Shown here piece after piece: positions 31,760 to 60,479 of a DNA stretch of 64,000 nucleotides. Within the stretch, counting starts at the first letter, position 1, and every line of letters starts with the position of its first letter. The stretch is from Scatophagus argus (Eukaryota > Chordata > Actinopteri > Scatophagidae). The notes beneath the pieces were generated by a model. The model was not told the origin of the DNA. It searched no databases and saw only the letters and a program-made list of their open reading frames with translations. Where the stretch lies: the NCBI RefSeq assembly GCF_020382885.2, contig NC_058507.1, forward strand, positions 2,435,715-2,499,714. The letters run 5' to 3'. Made by a program: the position numbers and the translations under genes.

Positions 31760-33840
31760 GCTGACCCCGGTGTCTCCCGTCTGATTTGACACAATTTCAC
31801 ATTTCTCGGTTCTTCTTAATTGTTATTGCTTACAGAGACTATGTTTAATTGTTTCTTCCGACAACAACGTACACAGGTTGGAGCTACGGTATCATCTACG
31901 TATCGCGTTTTTTAAAGTGTAAATTTAGCAAACCAGCTCATCTGAGCAGTAAAAGAAGTGTGAAACAAGACAAGTAAAAAATAGTTAGGACACCCGGTTC
32001 TTCCGCGTGTCTAAAGATCTTCACGTAATGACTGAAAAAAGGTTCTGATGTGCATGAAGTCTCCACCCTAAACATAGTCAGTCCAAACAGTCTCGTGGTA
32101 GGAAGTTCATAGGAACACATCTTAAATTGTTTACTCTTGATAAGGCACAAGGTGGCCATCAGATCTGGAACCCTGTTGAGGAAATATCTATCTAGGACTG
32201 GTGATACTAGTCGTGATGGTTTGCTAACGTCTGAAATGGTGGGCCTGGGTCTGATTAACCACATGCCTAACGCTAATTTAGGTCAAAGCTTATCGATACA
32301 TTTTAATCTAAATATCAGCAACAGCTCTGATCCATAGAAAATCCATCGTGTGTAACTGCAGACTGTCCAGAAAAACAGCCACTTGTACTCTTAAACAGAA
32401 AAGCTGACGCTATGGGTTTTTTTTCACGTGTCTTTTATTTTTCTAAGAATGAACGAAAAGATGGTCACAAAAATTCTCCCGTTGAAACTAAATATTAGAT
32501 GGTGGCTTTTCCTAAATGCAACAATCTCGTTTTAACAGCGCAGGCTTCGACACTGTGCAGTAAAATCAAGCACAAACCTGCAGTACCGACAGAGCGGGCT
32601 AAGGGGCGTTACACTTACTGAAATTACGCAACCAATTCCGGCAAAAAGCTTGCCTTTCAGAATAAAAGTCGCCATCCTTGAGGGGACGTTATTGCAATTA
32701 ATAACTATTATTGAGCATAGGAACCTGTAAAGTTTGAATAGTATTTTACGCAAGATAGTGCAAATAATAATTATATTGGTTTCTTAATACACTGGTTTGA
32801 TACTTGATGTGTATAGAGCAATACAAGTGTCACAAAAACTGTAACAAAGCTTCTAATTGCCCAGTAAAAATGGGTATTAAAACAATTATTTGCAAATTAA
32901 TTCATTAGTCTATAAGTTACAAAATAATTCATTTTTTGATATTTTAATAGGTGATAAAAAGTCACAGTACAAATTAACCATGGGTCTTCTTGGCACTTAA
33001 ACTGTGTTGAAAAAGATGGCATTTGGGCAAAACAAATAGCTACGGGGAAGAAAGTAAGAAATATTTTTTTAAATAAATGTATTAATGTCCATTTTTATCG
33101 CACAGTTAATAATTAATTAAATGCATTATTAAAATTCCCACGACTGTTGTGGCCCTCCATAAAATTGTGCAGTTATTTTTAGTTTTAGTTTCCGTATTTA
33201 TCTACAAAAGCTTTTCAACAATGCTTTCCAGCTCACACTCATGGTTACTCATTTACACATTCACAAAGCCAGCTAGTGTCAACACAGTCCTCTTTATTGG
33301 TGAGCTGCAGCTCTGATACTACAGCTGAGCTTCAGGGCCTACCTCAGCTGTGTTAGTGAGGAACGGGAAGCTGCTGCTCCTTCTCTTTCCTCACCCACAG
33401 CATCCTGCTGGTTTGGGAATTACACAAGCCAACTCTCTAACTTTTAGATGGTAGTTTTGAAGAGGGATTAGCCATATAGTCGTGAATGACCTGTTGCATA
33501 TTATTCAGTTTTATTTTTACTTTGTCAGTGTTTGAGTTTTTATTTTTTGTGTTGAATTTTGAGTTTTCCATTTAACCTCTCATTTTGTGTATCTTAAAGT
33601 CTTATATAGGGAAGGGCATCAAAAACTAACTTAGACAATGAATACAGTGGTATGTAGAAGTGGTAATTTGCAGGTTTTTGTTAAAGGTGTGTAGTCTAAT
33701 ATAAAATATAACATTTTTATCAGGTCTCAACACAAATCTGTAATGCACTTTTCTTTCACAACGATCAAAATTATGAATTGTCTTAAAATGAATTCACCTT
33801 TATGAGGAAGAAAAAGTCATCGCGAGCTTTTATTCTATCA
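31760..33840. other. Divergent intergenic region between nsd2 and letm1
   Basis: About 2 kb of AT-rich sequence separates the two head-to-head promoters. No ORF, repeat family or RNA gene could be supported. Confidence 0.6.
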
Positions 33841-33845
33841 ATACA

Positions 33846-33853
33846 CCGGAAGT
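33846..33853 (+). promoter_or_regulatory. ETS/GABP-type site in the letm1 promoter
   Basis: CCGGAAGT, the core GABP (NRF-2) element often found in promoters of nuclear genes for mitochondrial proteins, about 320 bases before the letm1 ATG. Confidence 0.5.
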
Positions 33854-33903
33854 TTCTCCGCCTCACGCTTCACAAGTCGCTTAACAAACACGCAGCACTA
33901 GAT

Positions 33904-33911
33904 TGACGTCA
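33904..33911 (+). promoter_or_regulatory. Full palindromic CRE (TGACGTCA) in the letm1 promoter
   Basis: Perfect eight-base CREB/ATF site 50 bases downstream of the ETS site, in the CpG-containing block that precedes the letm1 ATG at 34173. Confidence 0.6.
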
Positions 33912-34172
33912 CTTGTCAGCCTGGGCCGGCTAGCTGACATCCTCGTTCAAGGGAAGGACATGCTATTGAGCTAAAGTTTCCGATGTACAGTTATACACGC
34001 GTCGTGGCTTATTAAAAGCATAATTACAAGTATATTGATACCTTTGTGTACCACGACAGTGGTCCTTCCGTTTCGACATCTTAAAAAAGACGGTGGCTAG
34101 CACACCGGCTAGCTTGTGACTTACTGTGTCTGTTAAAGGTAACGTTAGCCTTTTTAAACATTAAGCTTCCGC

Positions 34173-49283
<15,111 letters not shown>

Positions 49284-50223
49284 CTCAATTTGTGTAAAGA
49301 CACTTAACACTTGTAAAAAACAAAACAAAAAACAAACAAAACCACTGAGCAGTTTGGTAACCAGAGGGACATTCACAAGGTGACAGCCGTCTTCTCAGAA
49401 GGTCATTTCACCACAAGTTGAGTTCTTAAAATGTAGTTTAAAAAACAAAAAGGCACATTGCCTTTAAATGCACACAATCAAAAAAGAAACTTAAATTGCT
49501 GTTGGACTGATCGTGTATTATATGTTAATATTTGGTTTTGTGTCATTTTACTCAATAATTTATTAATAGAGGGAACACAACAACATGAAACCAACTTGAG
49601 ACTTGACAAAGGACATAACTGATCCAAGAGTTGATCAGGTTTGGAAAATATATTTCATTTCATTTCATTCATGTCATCATGTCAGAGAAATGAGAGATCA
49701 TTTCTGGACTTTGCACAGTGAAAATTCATCGTCATCACCGTCATTTGTTTTGCTCATCTCACTCCCGTGTTGTTTAGTTATCTCTTCTGACTTGTACTTG
49801 GACAGGGTAGCTCATTGCCAGCTATGAGTTGTTTCAGTGGTGGCTGCAACCCAGTATGTATTTACACGCAGCATAAAGCTTCATTAAATTTAATTAAGTT
49901 TAATTAAATCATGTGTACAAGGTTAGAGAGTTGAACTGAAATGCTGTACGTTAATTCTACCAAAAATCACAGCATTACTTTGATCATTCCCAGTAAAGCT
50001 GAAGCAAATAGACGATTCGTGATGGACAAGTGTTGGATGTTTGTCCAGAAAGACTGAAGCTAACAACATTTACAGTAATGTTAAAAGCAACTCTGCTGTA
50101 ATTCCTTTTGATTTTGTACTACACTGATTTTTGTCTTTTGTCTCATTTAGTCACAACTCTTCTGTCCCTGTTGTGTTTTGTAGATCTTTGTAAAATGCCA
50201 AAAATTGCACTGTGGCACATTTA

Positions 50224-50345
50224 ATAACCGATAGGCCTGTCACAATAACTACTTGTGTTAAAAGAAATTTTGCCCCAGAAATATTTATGATAAATTCTAT
50301 CTAAAGTCCATTTTATGCCACTGACATGACGTGATAATAGAAGTG
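50224..50345 (+). repeat. Dispersed fish repeat (GGCCTGTCACAATAAC type), fragment
   Basis: AGGCCTGTCACAATAACTAC followed by TTTGCCCCAGAAATATTTAT and GATAAATTC resembles the start of a widespread hAT-like non-autonomous fish element (GGCCTGTCACGATAAC, CCCAGAAGTTATTGCGATAA). Heavily decayed. Confidence 0.45.
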
Positions 50346-53300
50346 CACCCTTTCAAAGAGCACTGAACTTTTTAATACTGTTCAGACAAAAATCTTAAAG
50401 TATCTGCAACACATCTGATTATTCCTGAATATCAGCAAACCAACCGGCTCGGACCGACGGGTCCTCATGAGCAGTGAGGATGATGATGGGTGTAGGGACA
50501 CTGAAGCAGTACATGAAGTCAGCGTCGGTCTGTTGTTCCCGTGATGGCTGGTAGAGTTCGGTTTCTGTCACGTCAGAGGATGGAAGTGGCTCCTTGTGAA
50601 TGTGTGAATTTTGTGCACAAGAGCAGTTTGCTGACCGTGGTAATCCGGAGCTCTGTAGTTTAAATGCAAAGTGGCCTTCTCTCGACACTCCCGCTGTCAC
50701 AGATGGTTCGCTGTTGCGTATGGACTTTCAGAAGATGGTTGAGCTCTGATGTTCCCCCTGAAGATTTGCTACCTGAAGTCTGGTTGGCTGCAGCTGTCGA
50801 TAGTTTGAGGCACAAGTTGTCAGTTTTGCTTCATTTGCACTGCGGCGATAAAATGTGTGGGGTTGTAAACAAGGATGGAGGGCAAACTACTGACTACCTG
50901 TTGTGTTCAACACAAGGCCGTTCTGTGTTTTTTTGGTACGATGACAAACTATTCCAATTATGACTGCAACTAATGATTGTTTTGATTATATTTGCTCTGT
51001 ATTAGGAGTCATTTTCAAATGATTTTGTCTGACTAGCACCTATTATCTCTGGTTTTCATTGACAATTTTTAGAGGTTGGAACCAGCTGATGTTGAGCATT
51101 TTTGCTAAATAAATGTTGAAATAGCCTGATAATCAAACTTAGGGATGTTTTTATTTGGTCGTCCACACATGGGCGCGTTTGGCTCGGCTCTTACAGACTG
51201 TAAAATGCTGATCCACTTTTCCCGCTGAACTGAACTGAATATTGGGTAGTTTGTCAGCAGGCGGGGAGCAGCTCAGGTGTGAACGTGGATGTGAAAGTGG
51301 CACTTGAGATAACGCAGAGTGGACGACGCTCTGTTTAATCCCGTCCCGGAATCCGCTGTCAGCTCATTCGTCTGTCCCAGTTCAGACCCAGCGCTGCCTG
51401 ACGGGGCGAGGGCTCTGCTTCGCCTGGGAGCAGTCAGGCTGATGGGCGCTGGGTAAACACTCGCCCCATACATGGGCCAGAGCCAGCTCCACTGGTGGAG
51501 TGTGTTTAGGTTGGAGACGATCTGGCGGGACATGGCATGCTCTCTGCCGCATAAATCAGCAGTCGGTGTAAACATGTCACGGGAACGTTGTGACAACGTC
51601 TCGATTACACTTGGCGGGAGAGCGCAGTGTTTGTGTCCCTGCGCCTGACAGACCGGGCTCAGGGCAGCGTTGTGTACATTAGCAGCTCTGCCACTGTTTC
51701 TGGGCATGGAGGGGTCAAAGGTCAGAGCGGGGGCAGATGTGTGACAGTGACACACGCCAGGGTATGGAAGCCTGATGGAGATTCAATATTTAGGTCTGAA
51801 AAGGTTTGGGATGAGCAGTGTTTGAATTTAAAGGCCGCTCAGATGCGCAGGTGCTCAGTTCTGCTTTGTACCTGGACATTGTGGATAAAGTAACTGTTTC
51901 CATGATGTTTCTGTACCGTTCTGATAATATTCTCCACATGGTTAGAAACTACTGCCCAGTGTTTTTATTAACTTCTCAGAGGAGCTTCAGCTCAGTTTAG
52001 TGGAGCTGAAATGACTCATCGATTGGTAAATTGGACTTTAAATTAAGAAATTCACTATTTTGCCACAGAGAGCAGAGCATCGTTACAAGACAAGCTGATG
52101 ATGAAAATATTGGCTGCAGTCGGACGTTTTGGACTTGAACATGTGGCCTCTTGGTTTTTCCTTTTTTCTCTTATTAAATGCAGTGCTGTGTTTGATCCAG
52201 ACGCTCAGAAGTGAAGAGATCTGGAAAATCTAAAACAAAAAACCAAAAAACATGCTGTTGTTGTTGTTGTCCGAGCTCTGAGTAGGGCTGCACTTGTTAT
52301 TTTGAGTCCTCATTATTTTTCATATTCATCTGACAGTAGTTTTGTTGTGGAAGTGCCGTCACAAGCTGACGTCTCTACAGTGTTTGTTTAGAGAAATTAA
52401 GTTCTAATTACATGAAACAGAAAACAGCAGCAAAACCTGATTTATTAAATTTCTGTTGATTGATTAAGCGACTAACCGTTTACGCTCATGACATCTTCAG
52501 ACTGCTGGTTTAGTCCGACAAAGCGAATTCTCTCCCATAAGGAGCACACACACGTCTTCATAAAGTACTCTGATAATGTACTGATTATTGGAGTATTTGT
52601 ATTCTGTAGGCCTTCACTACAGAAGTCATAGTGAGGAATATATTTCAGCCGTACAGTCAGTGATATTTCCCACATGCTACCGGGATGTGAGTGTGATTTT
52701 ATGAAAGCCTGTCAAACCTTCAGATTCGTTTAAGAAATTTTGGAAAACATAATGAAATCTGGAAATGGAGAACATTCAGGATGTGAATATCGGCAGAATC
52801 AGCTCCACGGGGCTGCGTTCGCGGCTCGCCGCCGGCAGAGGTGTTGCACTGTGTTGTTTAAGATGCTCAGAGTCTACCTGATTGAACAGGAAGGCAGAGG
52901 TGTGTTTAGACAGCGGGCTCGAATCAGTCGTTTTCTGCCTTGTTTTTTCCCTTTCGTGGCTTTCGTTTGATGCTTTAGAGCAGTCAGAAGGAGTTGACGT
53001 TTAGCTTTGCCACTGTGTAAATGCACTATTCATGTGTGAATGTTCGGCGTCACGTGGTCGGAGCAGCTGAAGCTGCCGCGTTGCCACCTGCGATATAAAC
53101 CGTCCTGGAAGTTTCCCGCGGAGTTCGAGGAGACGAGGCGAAGCTGCCGTGTGCTAGAAGAACAAATATTTCAAGCAATAAGCAACTTATGCATCGTGTA
53201 ACTTCTTTCGAATTTTATTTTACTCCATTTTTGAGGCGGCACAAGTGTGTTTGACCTGTTAAAATCATACTGTGGTGTCCGAGTTTAGAAGAAAATGACA

Positions 53301-54094
53301 CAGTAGTTAAAAAGCAGAGACAGAAATGTGTGAGGTCTGCTTCTCTTCTTGATATATTCGGCTCGTTGGGGAGTTGATGCACTTGTAGTTGAGTAGAGTC
53401 GTACCCACACTTTTTTTACTTTGCACCAGCCCTTTTTTAATCACTAAAAGAATGCTACTTTTTGTAGAATATATAAGAATACATGAGGTTGAGGTAAAGC
53501 AAACTGGCAGCAGGATCTGCAGTGTTTAAAGGTCTGCAGACCTGCAGGAGGAGCAGCTCAGACGGCTCTCAGGTTCACCCGCGGAGGCAGAAAACTGCAG
53601 CCGCCATCTTTCTACACTGGAATCTTGTGCTTCAGACAGAAAGCAAAGTGGATTTTCTCATCAGTCTCTGAGATTCATGAAACCCTGAGCGAGAATGTTT
53701 CTCTCAGGCGGAAAGACGGGATTTGATGCTGCGCTTCGCTTTCTCCCGTCTGAATTTTCAGATTTAAAACAAAAAATAGGAATCCAGTGTTGATCTTCTG
53801 AGGTTTTTAACAGAAAAAAGCAAACAGGAAACAAATCTGTTTTGTTTTCTGAGGCAACATGTTGCAGTGTGATCTCTGAACTGGTTAAATTAAGGCTTTG
53901 CACTCATGTTTGGAATGAAAAAAAAATTAGTCTAAAATATAGCCTGTTTTGGTTTTGAGATAATTATCATGTCTATTTATCTATTTATTTAATCCAATTT
54001 TCCAAAGTGTTTTTTATTTTGTCCAGATGTTCTTCAAGAAATTACTTAAACTGGATTTAGATTTTAGTTTAACTTGAAATGTTTTTGTTTTGTT

Positions 54095-54117
54095 TTTTTA
54101 AAAAAAAAAAAAAAAAT
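54095..54117. repeat. Poly(T)/poly(A) tract
   Basis: A run of T followed directly by about 17 A residues; simple low-complexity DNA. Confidence 0.85.
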
Positions 54118-55183
54118 CACAAATCAAGTGTTCATGTAAAGACACATAATTTACTAAATGAACCATAATTGTTGAATAAATTATGAATGATGCTGATTCT
54201 TCTTTGTTTGATTTATTTTTCGTTGATTATTTATTGATTTATTCATTTGCATCTCATGTCCCATCAGTCACCATACGTCACCCATCGCTTCCACGCAGCC
54301 ATTTTAGCTCCTGTGTGTCATCTCTGCGACCATTTTTAAAAATGATTTCTCATCCCAAACCCTCATTCCTGCACAAAAAGCGCTAGAAAGCAACCAGACT
54401 TGTTTTTCCTGCGACACTTTTAAAGCTTGTGTTTAAGTGAGGGTTTTAAAAGTGCAAAAAGAGGTGGATTTTAACCCTTTATGTGCTTAAAATCTGATCT
54501 TATTGTGGCTGAAAAGAGAAGATGGAATGTGAATGCTGGTACAGACGGTTTGGCCCGTTAATGTTGGAGATGTGACTTTTCAGGGGAGGAATATTTCAGA
54601 TCCAATCACAAAACCTCCCGTAGGTCCTCTGAGGTGATGGAACCTCTTTCAGGTTCTTACAAATCACCTCTAAGGCTGCACTAAGGGTGGATGTGAAACT
54701 GGAGCTCAGCTCTGCATCTCACCTGCCGAGCAGAAAGCCACCTGACCTCATTTCTCCAAACAAAACAGGTCAAACTCTGCTGTGACCTCAGCAGGCCTGA
54801 GGGTGGAGCTGTGGAGCTTTGTGGTGCTGATGAGACGACTTGTGACGTAGCTGATGTGTTTTAAGATGTCAGAGCCAGAGAAAGTTATATTTTTTGTGCA
54901 CAGATTCTCCAGAACAATCGGGTGCCTCTCGCTCGTGGTTAACTTGGGTTTGAACCAGTCCTTCACCGCACGCTGTGCTTTCCAGTGAAGCCCAGATGCC
55001 ATTATCTTCTCCGTTTTGATACATTTTTGAAATCTGAAACAAAAACCACCGAGTTGGAGAATCGAGTCGAAGGGCCGTTTGGTCCAAGTGGTTCTGACAC
55101 GAGTCCCGATCTCGTCTGGAACTGACGCCGTGCTTCAACATCTGTCAAACATATTTTATCTTATCGTCGAGTTTCCGGTGAGA

Positions 55184-55207
55184 GCAGCAGCAGCAGCAGC
55201 AGCAGCA
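55184..55207 (+). repeat. (AGC)n trinucleotide repeat, intergenic
   Basis: Eight AGC units with no supported coding context on either strand. Confidence 0.9.
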
Positions 55208-58169
55208 ATCTGTGGTCAGGGAAGCAGCGGATCCAGCAGACCTCTTCCACTAGGAAAGTCTCCACCGCAGGACGGTTCAGTCACGTCAAGAGTTTAGCCA
55301 TCTGATTCAACAACACGCGTTTCTGCGTGTCAGAGAGATGCATGAACGCTTAGGAAGAAAGGTGAAGAGGTCTCTGTCAGCTACAGCCTAATGCAGGAGG
55401 AGGTCATCTGAGTCACTTTTTGTGGTAAATCGTAAACAACCACCTGCAGGAGGTCTAAAAACGTCTGAACTGGCCTCCTCGGGTCTGCCGTCACGTCTCC
55501 ACAGAGTCCAACATATCTGCACCTGAGTCGGTTCATTAGTCGCAGCGTCAGCACTTTGTCTGTCTGCAGCCTGCTCGCCACGACGCCGTTTCGAGGCCGC
55601 AGGACGTGTGAGGAGAGTACGAGATTCTGACGAGGAGGTGCTGATTACACAGGAGGGAGACAAAGTCTTGGAGCAGCTTCAGAACCACGACGAGGTGAAG
55701 CTGCAGAAGCTGCAGTCCCCTGTGGGCGTTTTGTAACTGGGTTAACAGTTATTGGGACTTGAGGGGAAGATGCCGAAGAGGTCGGCTGCCTCTTTCAGTG
55801 GTCAAAGTTGATTTGCAGGTTGTTGGTGTATTTATGGGAATCAGGGTCAAAGGTTCAGATGAGCTTCACAGTGCAGAGAAACCACCTGTTGGTAGAGGAG
55901 CACATCACTGAGGCTGATGGCATCGAGTTTTAAAGTGGATGTCAGACATGTATGAAGTTTGCACAGGAAACACTCTGTAAATAGGAAGTATACAAATATT
56001 ATTAATATTAAGTTTAAAAAATAGGATATTTTTTTTAATTTTATTTTTTGAATCATTTACAGACATTTCTGACCATCTAAATGTAACCGGTGGGTTTGGG
56101 TTTAGAGAAAACGGTGACTGTTGGCAGAATCTTAGGGACTCTGAGGTCACGACCGTGAGGGGCCTTTGGTGTCAGAGTTTCCCCACATGAAAACCTTCTC
56201 AGTATTAAACCACAGTGTTAGCTAAGTTCTGTGAATGTCTGAACGTCACCACGAAAAGTTGAGTAACGCTTCAGCGGCTACGAGCAGGGAAAACAACAAT
56301 CTGTTGTGGGTGAATTTTCACATACGCTCAGTGTCAACACTCTGTCACCTGCTTTGTCGTGTTTTTAATACATGGATATGGTGAGTTTACAGTGTAGTTT
56401 ACAGTGTAGATTCTACTGGAGGTGTAAAAGATTTTACAACAATTTAATTTTTTCTCAAAATCCCAATTTCTTTTTGGCTTTTTGACCTCTTCAGTTGCCT
56501 TTCGGAGCATTTTCAGGCACAGTTCCTTGGATGTTTGATGAATTCATGTGTGACTGAGATACTCCAAAAGCCGGTTTATAACTTTGGATATTAATGTGTG
56601 TGTAAACACACTCGGCGGTGGCCGCAGCCTTCCTGTCTCTTCCGCTCATTTCTGTCTCTCTGAAGTGGTTTTCAATCGATTTATTTTAAATAACGAGGAT
56701 GAGGGAGATGAGTTTCGCCCTCCATTAAGTGGACACTTGAAACAGCTGATGGATCTTTTTAAGGTCCTAACTGCTGTATAAACTGTATTCAAACCTTCAG
56801 TTTTAATGTAAATATGTTGAGGAGCTTCTTGGCTTGTGCAGCATTAAGCGCCATCTCTGACTGCCTGCTGAAGAAGAAATAAAAACTGAGCGGCTTCCAG
56901 TCTGCGGGTCCAGATGTTCTAATGTGGATTATAATGACTGGCTCTGTCATGCTTTTTCAACAGTGAACAACATCCACAGGCTGACTTCCTGTACGGCTCG
57001 CGGCCTCACGGCTCACCTGGTAGCTCTGACGTTTTCTCAGATGTGTAAACTGATTGGACGAGGCGAGAAAGCACACGGTGTGGCGCACACACATGTGCTG
57101 TATGTGCTGTCACAAGGCGGGAAGAGCAGGCAGACAGCTGACGCCTTTTCAGCTGAAACGTCATCTCATCACTGGTGCTTGTGTGCTGTAGCGTTTTTCT
57201 TATTTCCGTCTCGGTTTCTGTAACATCAGTGCCTGCGGATCGTTTTAGTTCTGGCTCCACGTCCGTGCCTGTTTTCGTTCCCAGTTATGGCTGCTGTGCT
57301 TAAAACAAGATCTTTCATTGCTGTAAACACATTAATTGTTAACATCTTGTTTGGGTCCCAAAAGGAGTTTGTGGTTTCAGTGAACTTTAATGTTAATTTT
57401 GCATTTCCTCCAGAGCAGCAGTGATGTTTTTTGTGTGTTCTGAGGGCGAGGTTAGAATTTCATAACAAAAAAAATTGAGGAGATTTAAAACCACAGAATA
57501 TGATTTCCTACTCAGTTGTGCGTCAACATTGTGTTTGTCAACCCTAAAGTTAAACTTTGAAGTTATTTTACTGATGTTTAGACTGAAGCCGGTCAAAAAA
57601 CAAAACTAAACTAAACAATGATTTCTTAAAGAGGACAGTCGTCTTCCTCCTCAGCTGTCTTTGAAACAAACAACATTTGTGCGCCGGCTGATGTGTCACT
57701 CCTCGCTACGCAACACGACTGTAACGCCTGTGATGTGCCTGAGCAGGAGAAGGCAGAGTTTTTCATCCCAGTCACGTGTTTTCACACCATCCCTGCGACC
57801 TTTGACCCTCAGTCAGAACAGCCGACTCACTTCCTGTGTCCGTGAACTTTGGGTTTAAGTCTTGCAGTGTGCAGAGCCAAACAAACGGCCTTGCGACAGG
57901 AAACATCGTTGACTCTGCTGCCGTCAGCCTCCTCTTAATTATTATTCACTGTCAATTATTTACACTTAAATTGTTTCGTCTTGATATTTAGTTTAATTTC
58001 AGTCAGTTGTCAGACTGTAAATCATTATTCAAAGCTGCGTTCATTGATTTTTTTTATTTTTTTTGAGCCACATGGAAGGAGCTGTGAACACAACACTAAC
58101 AGAGAACCTGTTATTTATTTTTACACGTCCTGCAGACACATTAATGTTCATCTTGCCTCCTGACATGTA

Positions 58170-58215
58170 AGTTTAGCTCTGTTTTTGGTCTCCGCCAGCT
58201 CCTGAGAAAATGATG
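58170..58215 (+). repeat. Dispersed repeat fragment sharing a core with 61785
   Basis: AGCTCTGTTTTTGGTCTCCG followed by CCAGCTCCTGAG is repeated with few changes at 61785-61816 (AGCTCTGTTTTTGGTCTCCA, CCATCTCCGGAG). Confidence 0.65.
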
Positions 58216-59652
58216 TGGCTCAGGACACTGCAGAGTTGGGTGGTAATCCTCCGTAGGCTGGTCACTCAGCCTTCATCTTCCTGACAGATTTCCTACCCAG
58301 AGGCAGACAGAATTGCACAGTGAAAGTGAAGCATTACGTTGTGCAGACAACATTTACTTCATACTGATGCGATAAAGTGGAAATCTTTGGGTCTATCGCC
58401 AGTTGCTGCACGCTGGAGGAATCCGCCCACATTTAGTTTAGATTACATCACACAAGCAGGAACTTGGCTGAACTAAACGGGTGCTAAATGATAACGTAAC
58501 TGCTGCCACAGGCTGTTTGTGAAGTGAATCTCTGATGCTTGCAAATGGAACAAAAATTGTTTGCTTAAGAAATGACATCTTAAGAGCTGTGCAGTAATAG
58601 TAATGTTTAATAATGTAAAAGCTCATAAAGGTGTAAAGGATGCACATCTAAGTCATCAGAGTCGTGTCAGAGATCTCCAGCTGTTCCTCCATCAGCCACG
58701 ACCGCCGAATGTTCACCTCACAGGCCTCACGCACCGCTGCAGAAATGTGAGCAAAGTCTGGAAATCACACACAACCTGAGAGAAGCTGTGTTCGTTGTCG
58801 AAGTAGAAGAAGTAGACTCCAACATTAGAGTAAATCCTCACAAAGAAGCTTCTGGAAGGAAAAACTGATGCCTGTTCATGGTGGAAAGTGTTCACTGTTT
58901 ACTGATAGTGTAACCACACTGTTGTCTGCCTCATTGTCTGTCTGCTAGTCGGATGTGAATCTGCTCGTAAACGAAGCACAGCTGAACACATCTGGATTGT
59001 TCAGCTGTGATCACGCTGTTATGCATATCGCTCGAAGCTAATAAATCTCTCAGCACAGCTTTGCTCTGCCTTTCTGTCCCGTTATTGAACACAACCCATT
59101 TTTAATGGAGCTGTACTGATGCTTGATTAAATACCAGGCTGCTCTCCTCCTTGTAATCCCTGTTAATTGTATTTTCTGAGTTTAATGTATTCATTAAGTC
59201 TGTTAATATTGCTGTGATGTAAATTAATTCCTCACTGCAAAGCAGTATTAGCTCTGTTAAAGGAAACATGCAGGCTCGGGGGCCGGTTTAACTTTGAGAG
59301 GATTTAGTTCTTCTGAATTTCACTCGAGAGTTCAAGCCTAAATACTTTGTTATTTTTCCACCATAACAAGAAATAAAGAGAAAATGGAAACAAGCGATAG
59401 TTTAATAGGTTACATTTAATTTTGGGGCATCAGAATGAAATTAAATATATTTTGTGTAATAAAATTCTGTCCAAGATTCAATATAAACTACCACTAAGAG
59501 ATATAAAAGATCTGATTAAAGGAACCAATGAAACTGAATTTTGTGGAAAAATTTAAGGTCCAAACATCAACTTTCAGCCTTCTGTGTTGCCATAAGCTGG
59601 ACGGCATCACTGAGAGGGCACAATCACATCATTCAGCTCGTTGTCAGTGTCA

Positions 59653-59667
59653 ACACTAGGTGGCAGT
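59653..59667 (+). promoter_or_regulatory. CTCF-like binding motif downstream of letm1
   Basis: ACACTAGGTGGCAGT matches the CTCF core CCASYAGRKGGCRSY at 14 of 15 positions (only the first base differs). Motif match only. Confidence 0.45.
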
Positions 59668-60479
59668 GTGTGACAGGGTTCTGACAGTCTACACTGGCAG
59701 ACTGACTTCTTGTTCCTGGGACTGCTGAGTGAACAGACTGAGGTCAGCCACACGGCAGCAAACGAAGGACACTGATTGGAGCTTCAGGTCAGGTGGGAGG
59801 GGTTTCTCTCTGTCAGGTGAGTAAGTAAGCCACAGAAAGTGTTTTTTAAAGACTGAAGCTGAATCCAAACTGGATCCTCTTAATCAGAAGTTAACTTGTC
59901 ATCGATGGGTAAACTGGCAAACTGCACTTTGTTTTGCTCGTTTTGAAATGTCAAAATGATTTGCGATGTACTGAATAAGGTGTTAGCACCAGACAGACCA
60001 GGATTTATACCACAGAGAGAAAGACTACTTAGATCTTTTACTCAGTAAATGAAAAAATGGCCACACCAGATTTGTTTCCCAGCATGCTTTTATACCACTT
60101 AAGGGATTTACTTCCTTCTAAAATTTCTCAAGACTGGCAGGTTTATGGACTTCCTGTAATGTTGACTTTCACCTGAACTTTTGTGTGTTTACCTCAAGCA
60201 AATCAAAAATCTAAACCTGAAAGCACGAAAATATTTCATTTGCTCTCCACATACATCCCTGTCTGGCATCACAGTTTGTATTTTGTAGCATTAGTAGATG
60301 CAGATTTGAATGCAGATGCAGATTAAGAATTTTACTTTACTTTAATTTGTTAAAAAGTTGGGTCCCTTCAATAGCTAACACAATCACAGAATGTGTGACT
60401 ATTTTGGTCATGGGTTTCATACACTTTCTATGATGAAACATCTAAATATGCTACCAGAAAAGGAACTCTGGGGTCAAAT

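Noticed and set aside
51273..51755. 160-aa minus-strand ORF
   Set aside because: No conserved motif; overlaps another ORF on the opposite strand; best explained as local GC-richness.
54748..55141. Two overlapping minus-strand ORFs (containing WKAQRAVKDWFKPK)
   Set aside because: Looks faintly protein-like, possibly a decayed element, but the frames shift and no family could be recognised.
55522..55736. Plus-strand open frame ending LQNHDEVKLQKLQSPVGVL
   Set aside because: Charged helical look, but no start codon, no splice signals tied to other exons and no known family.
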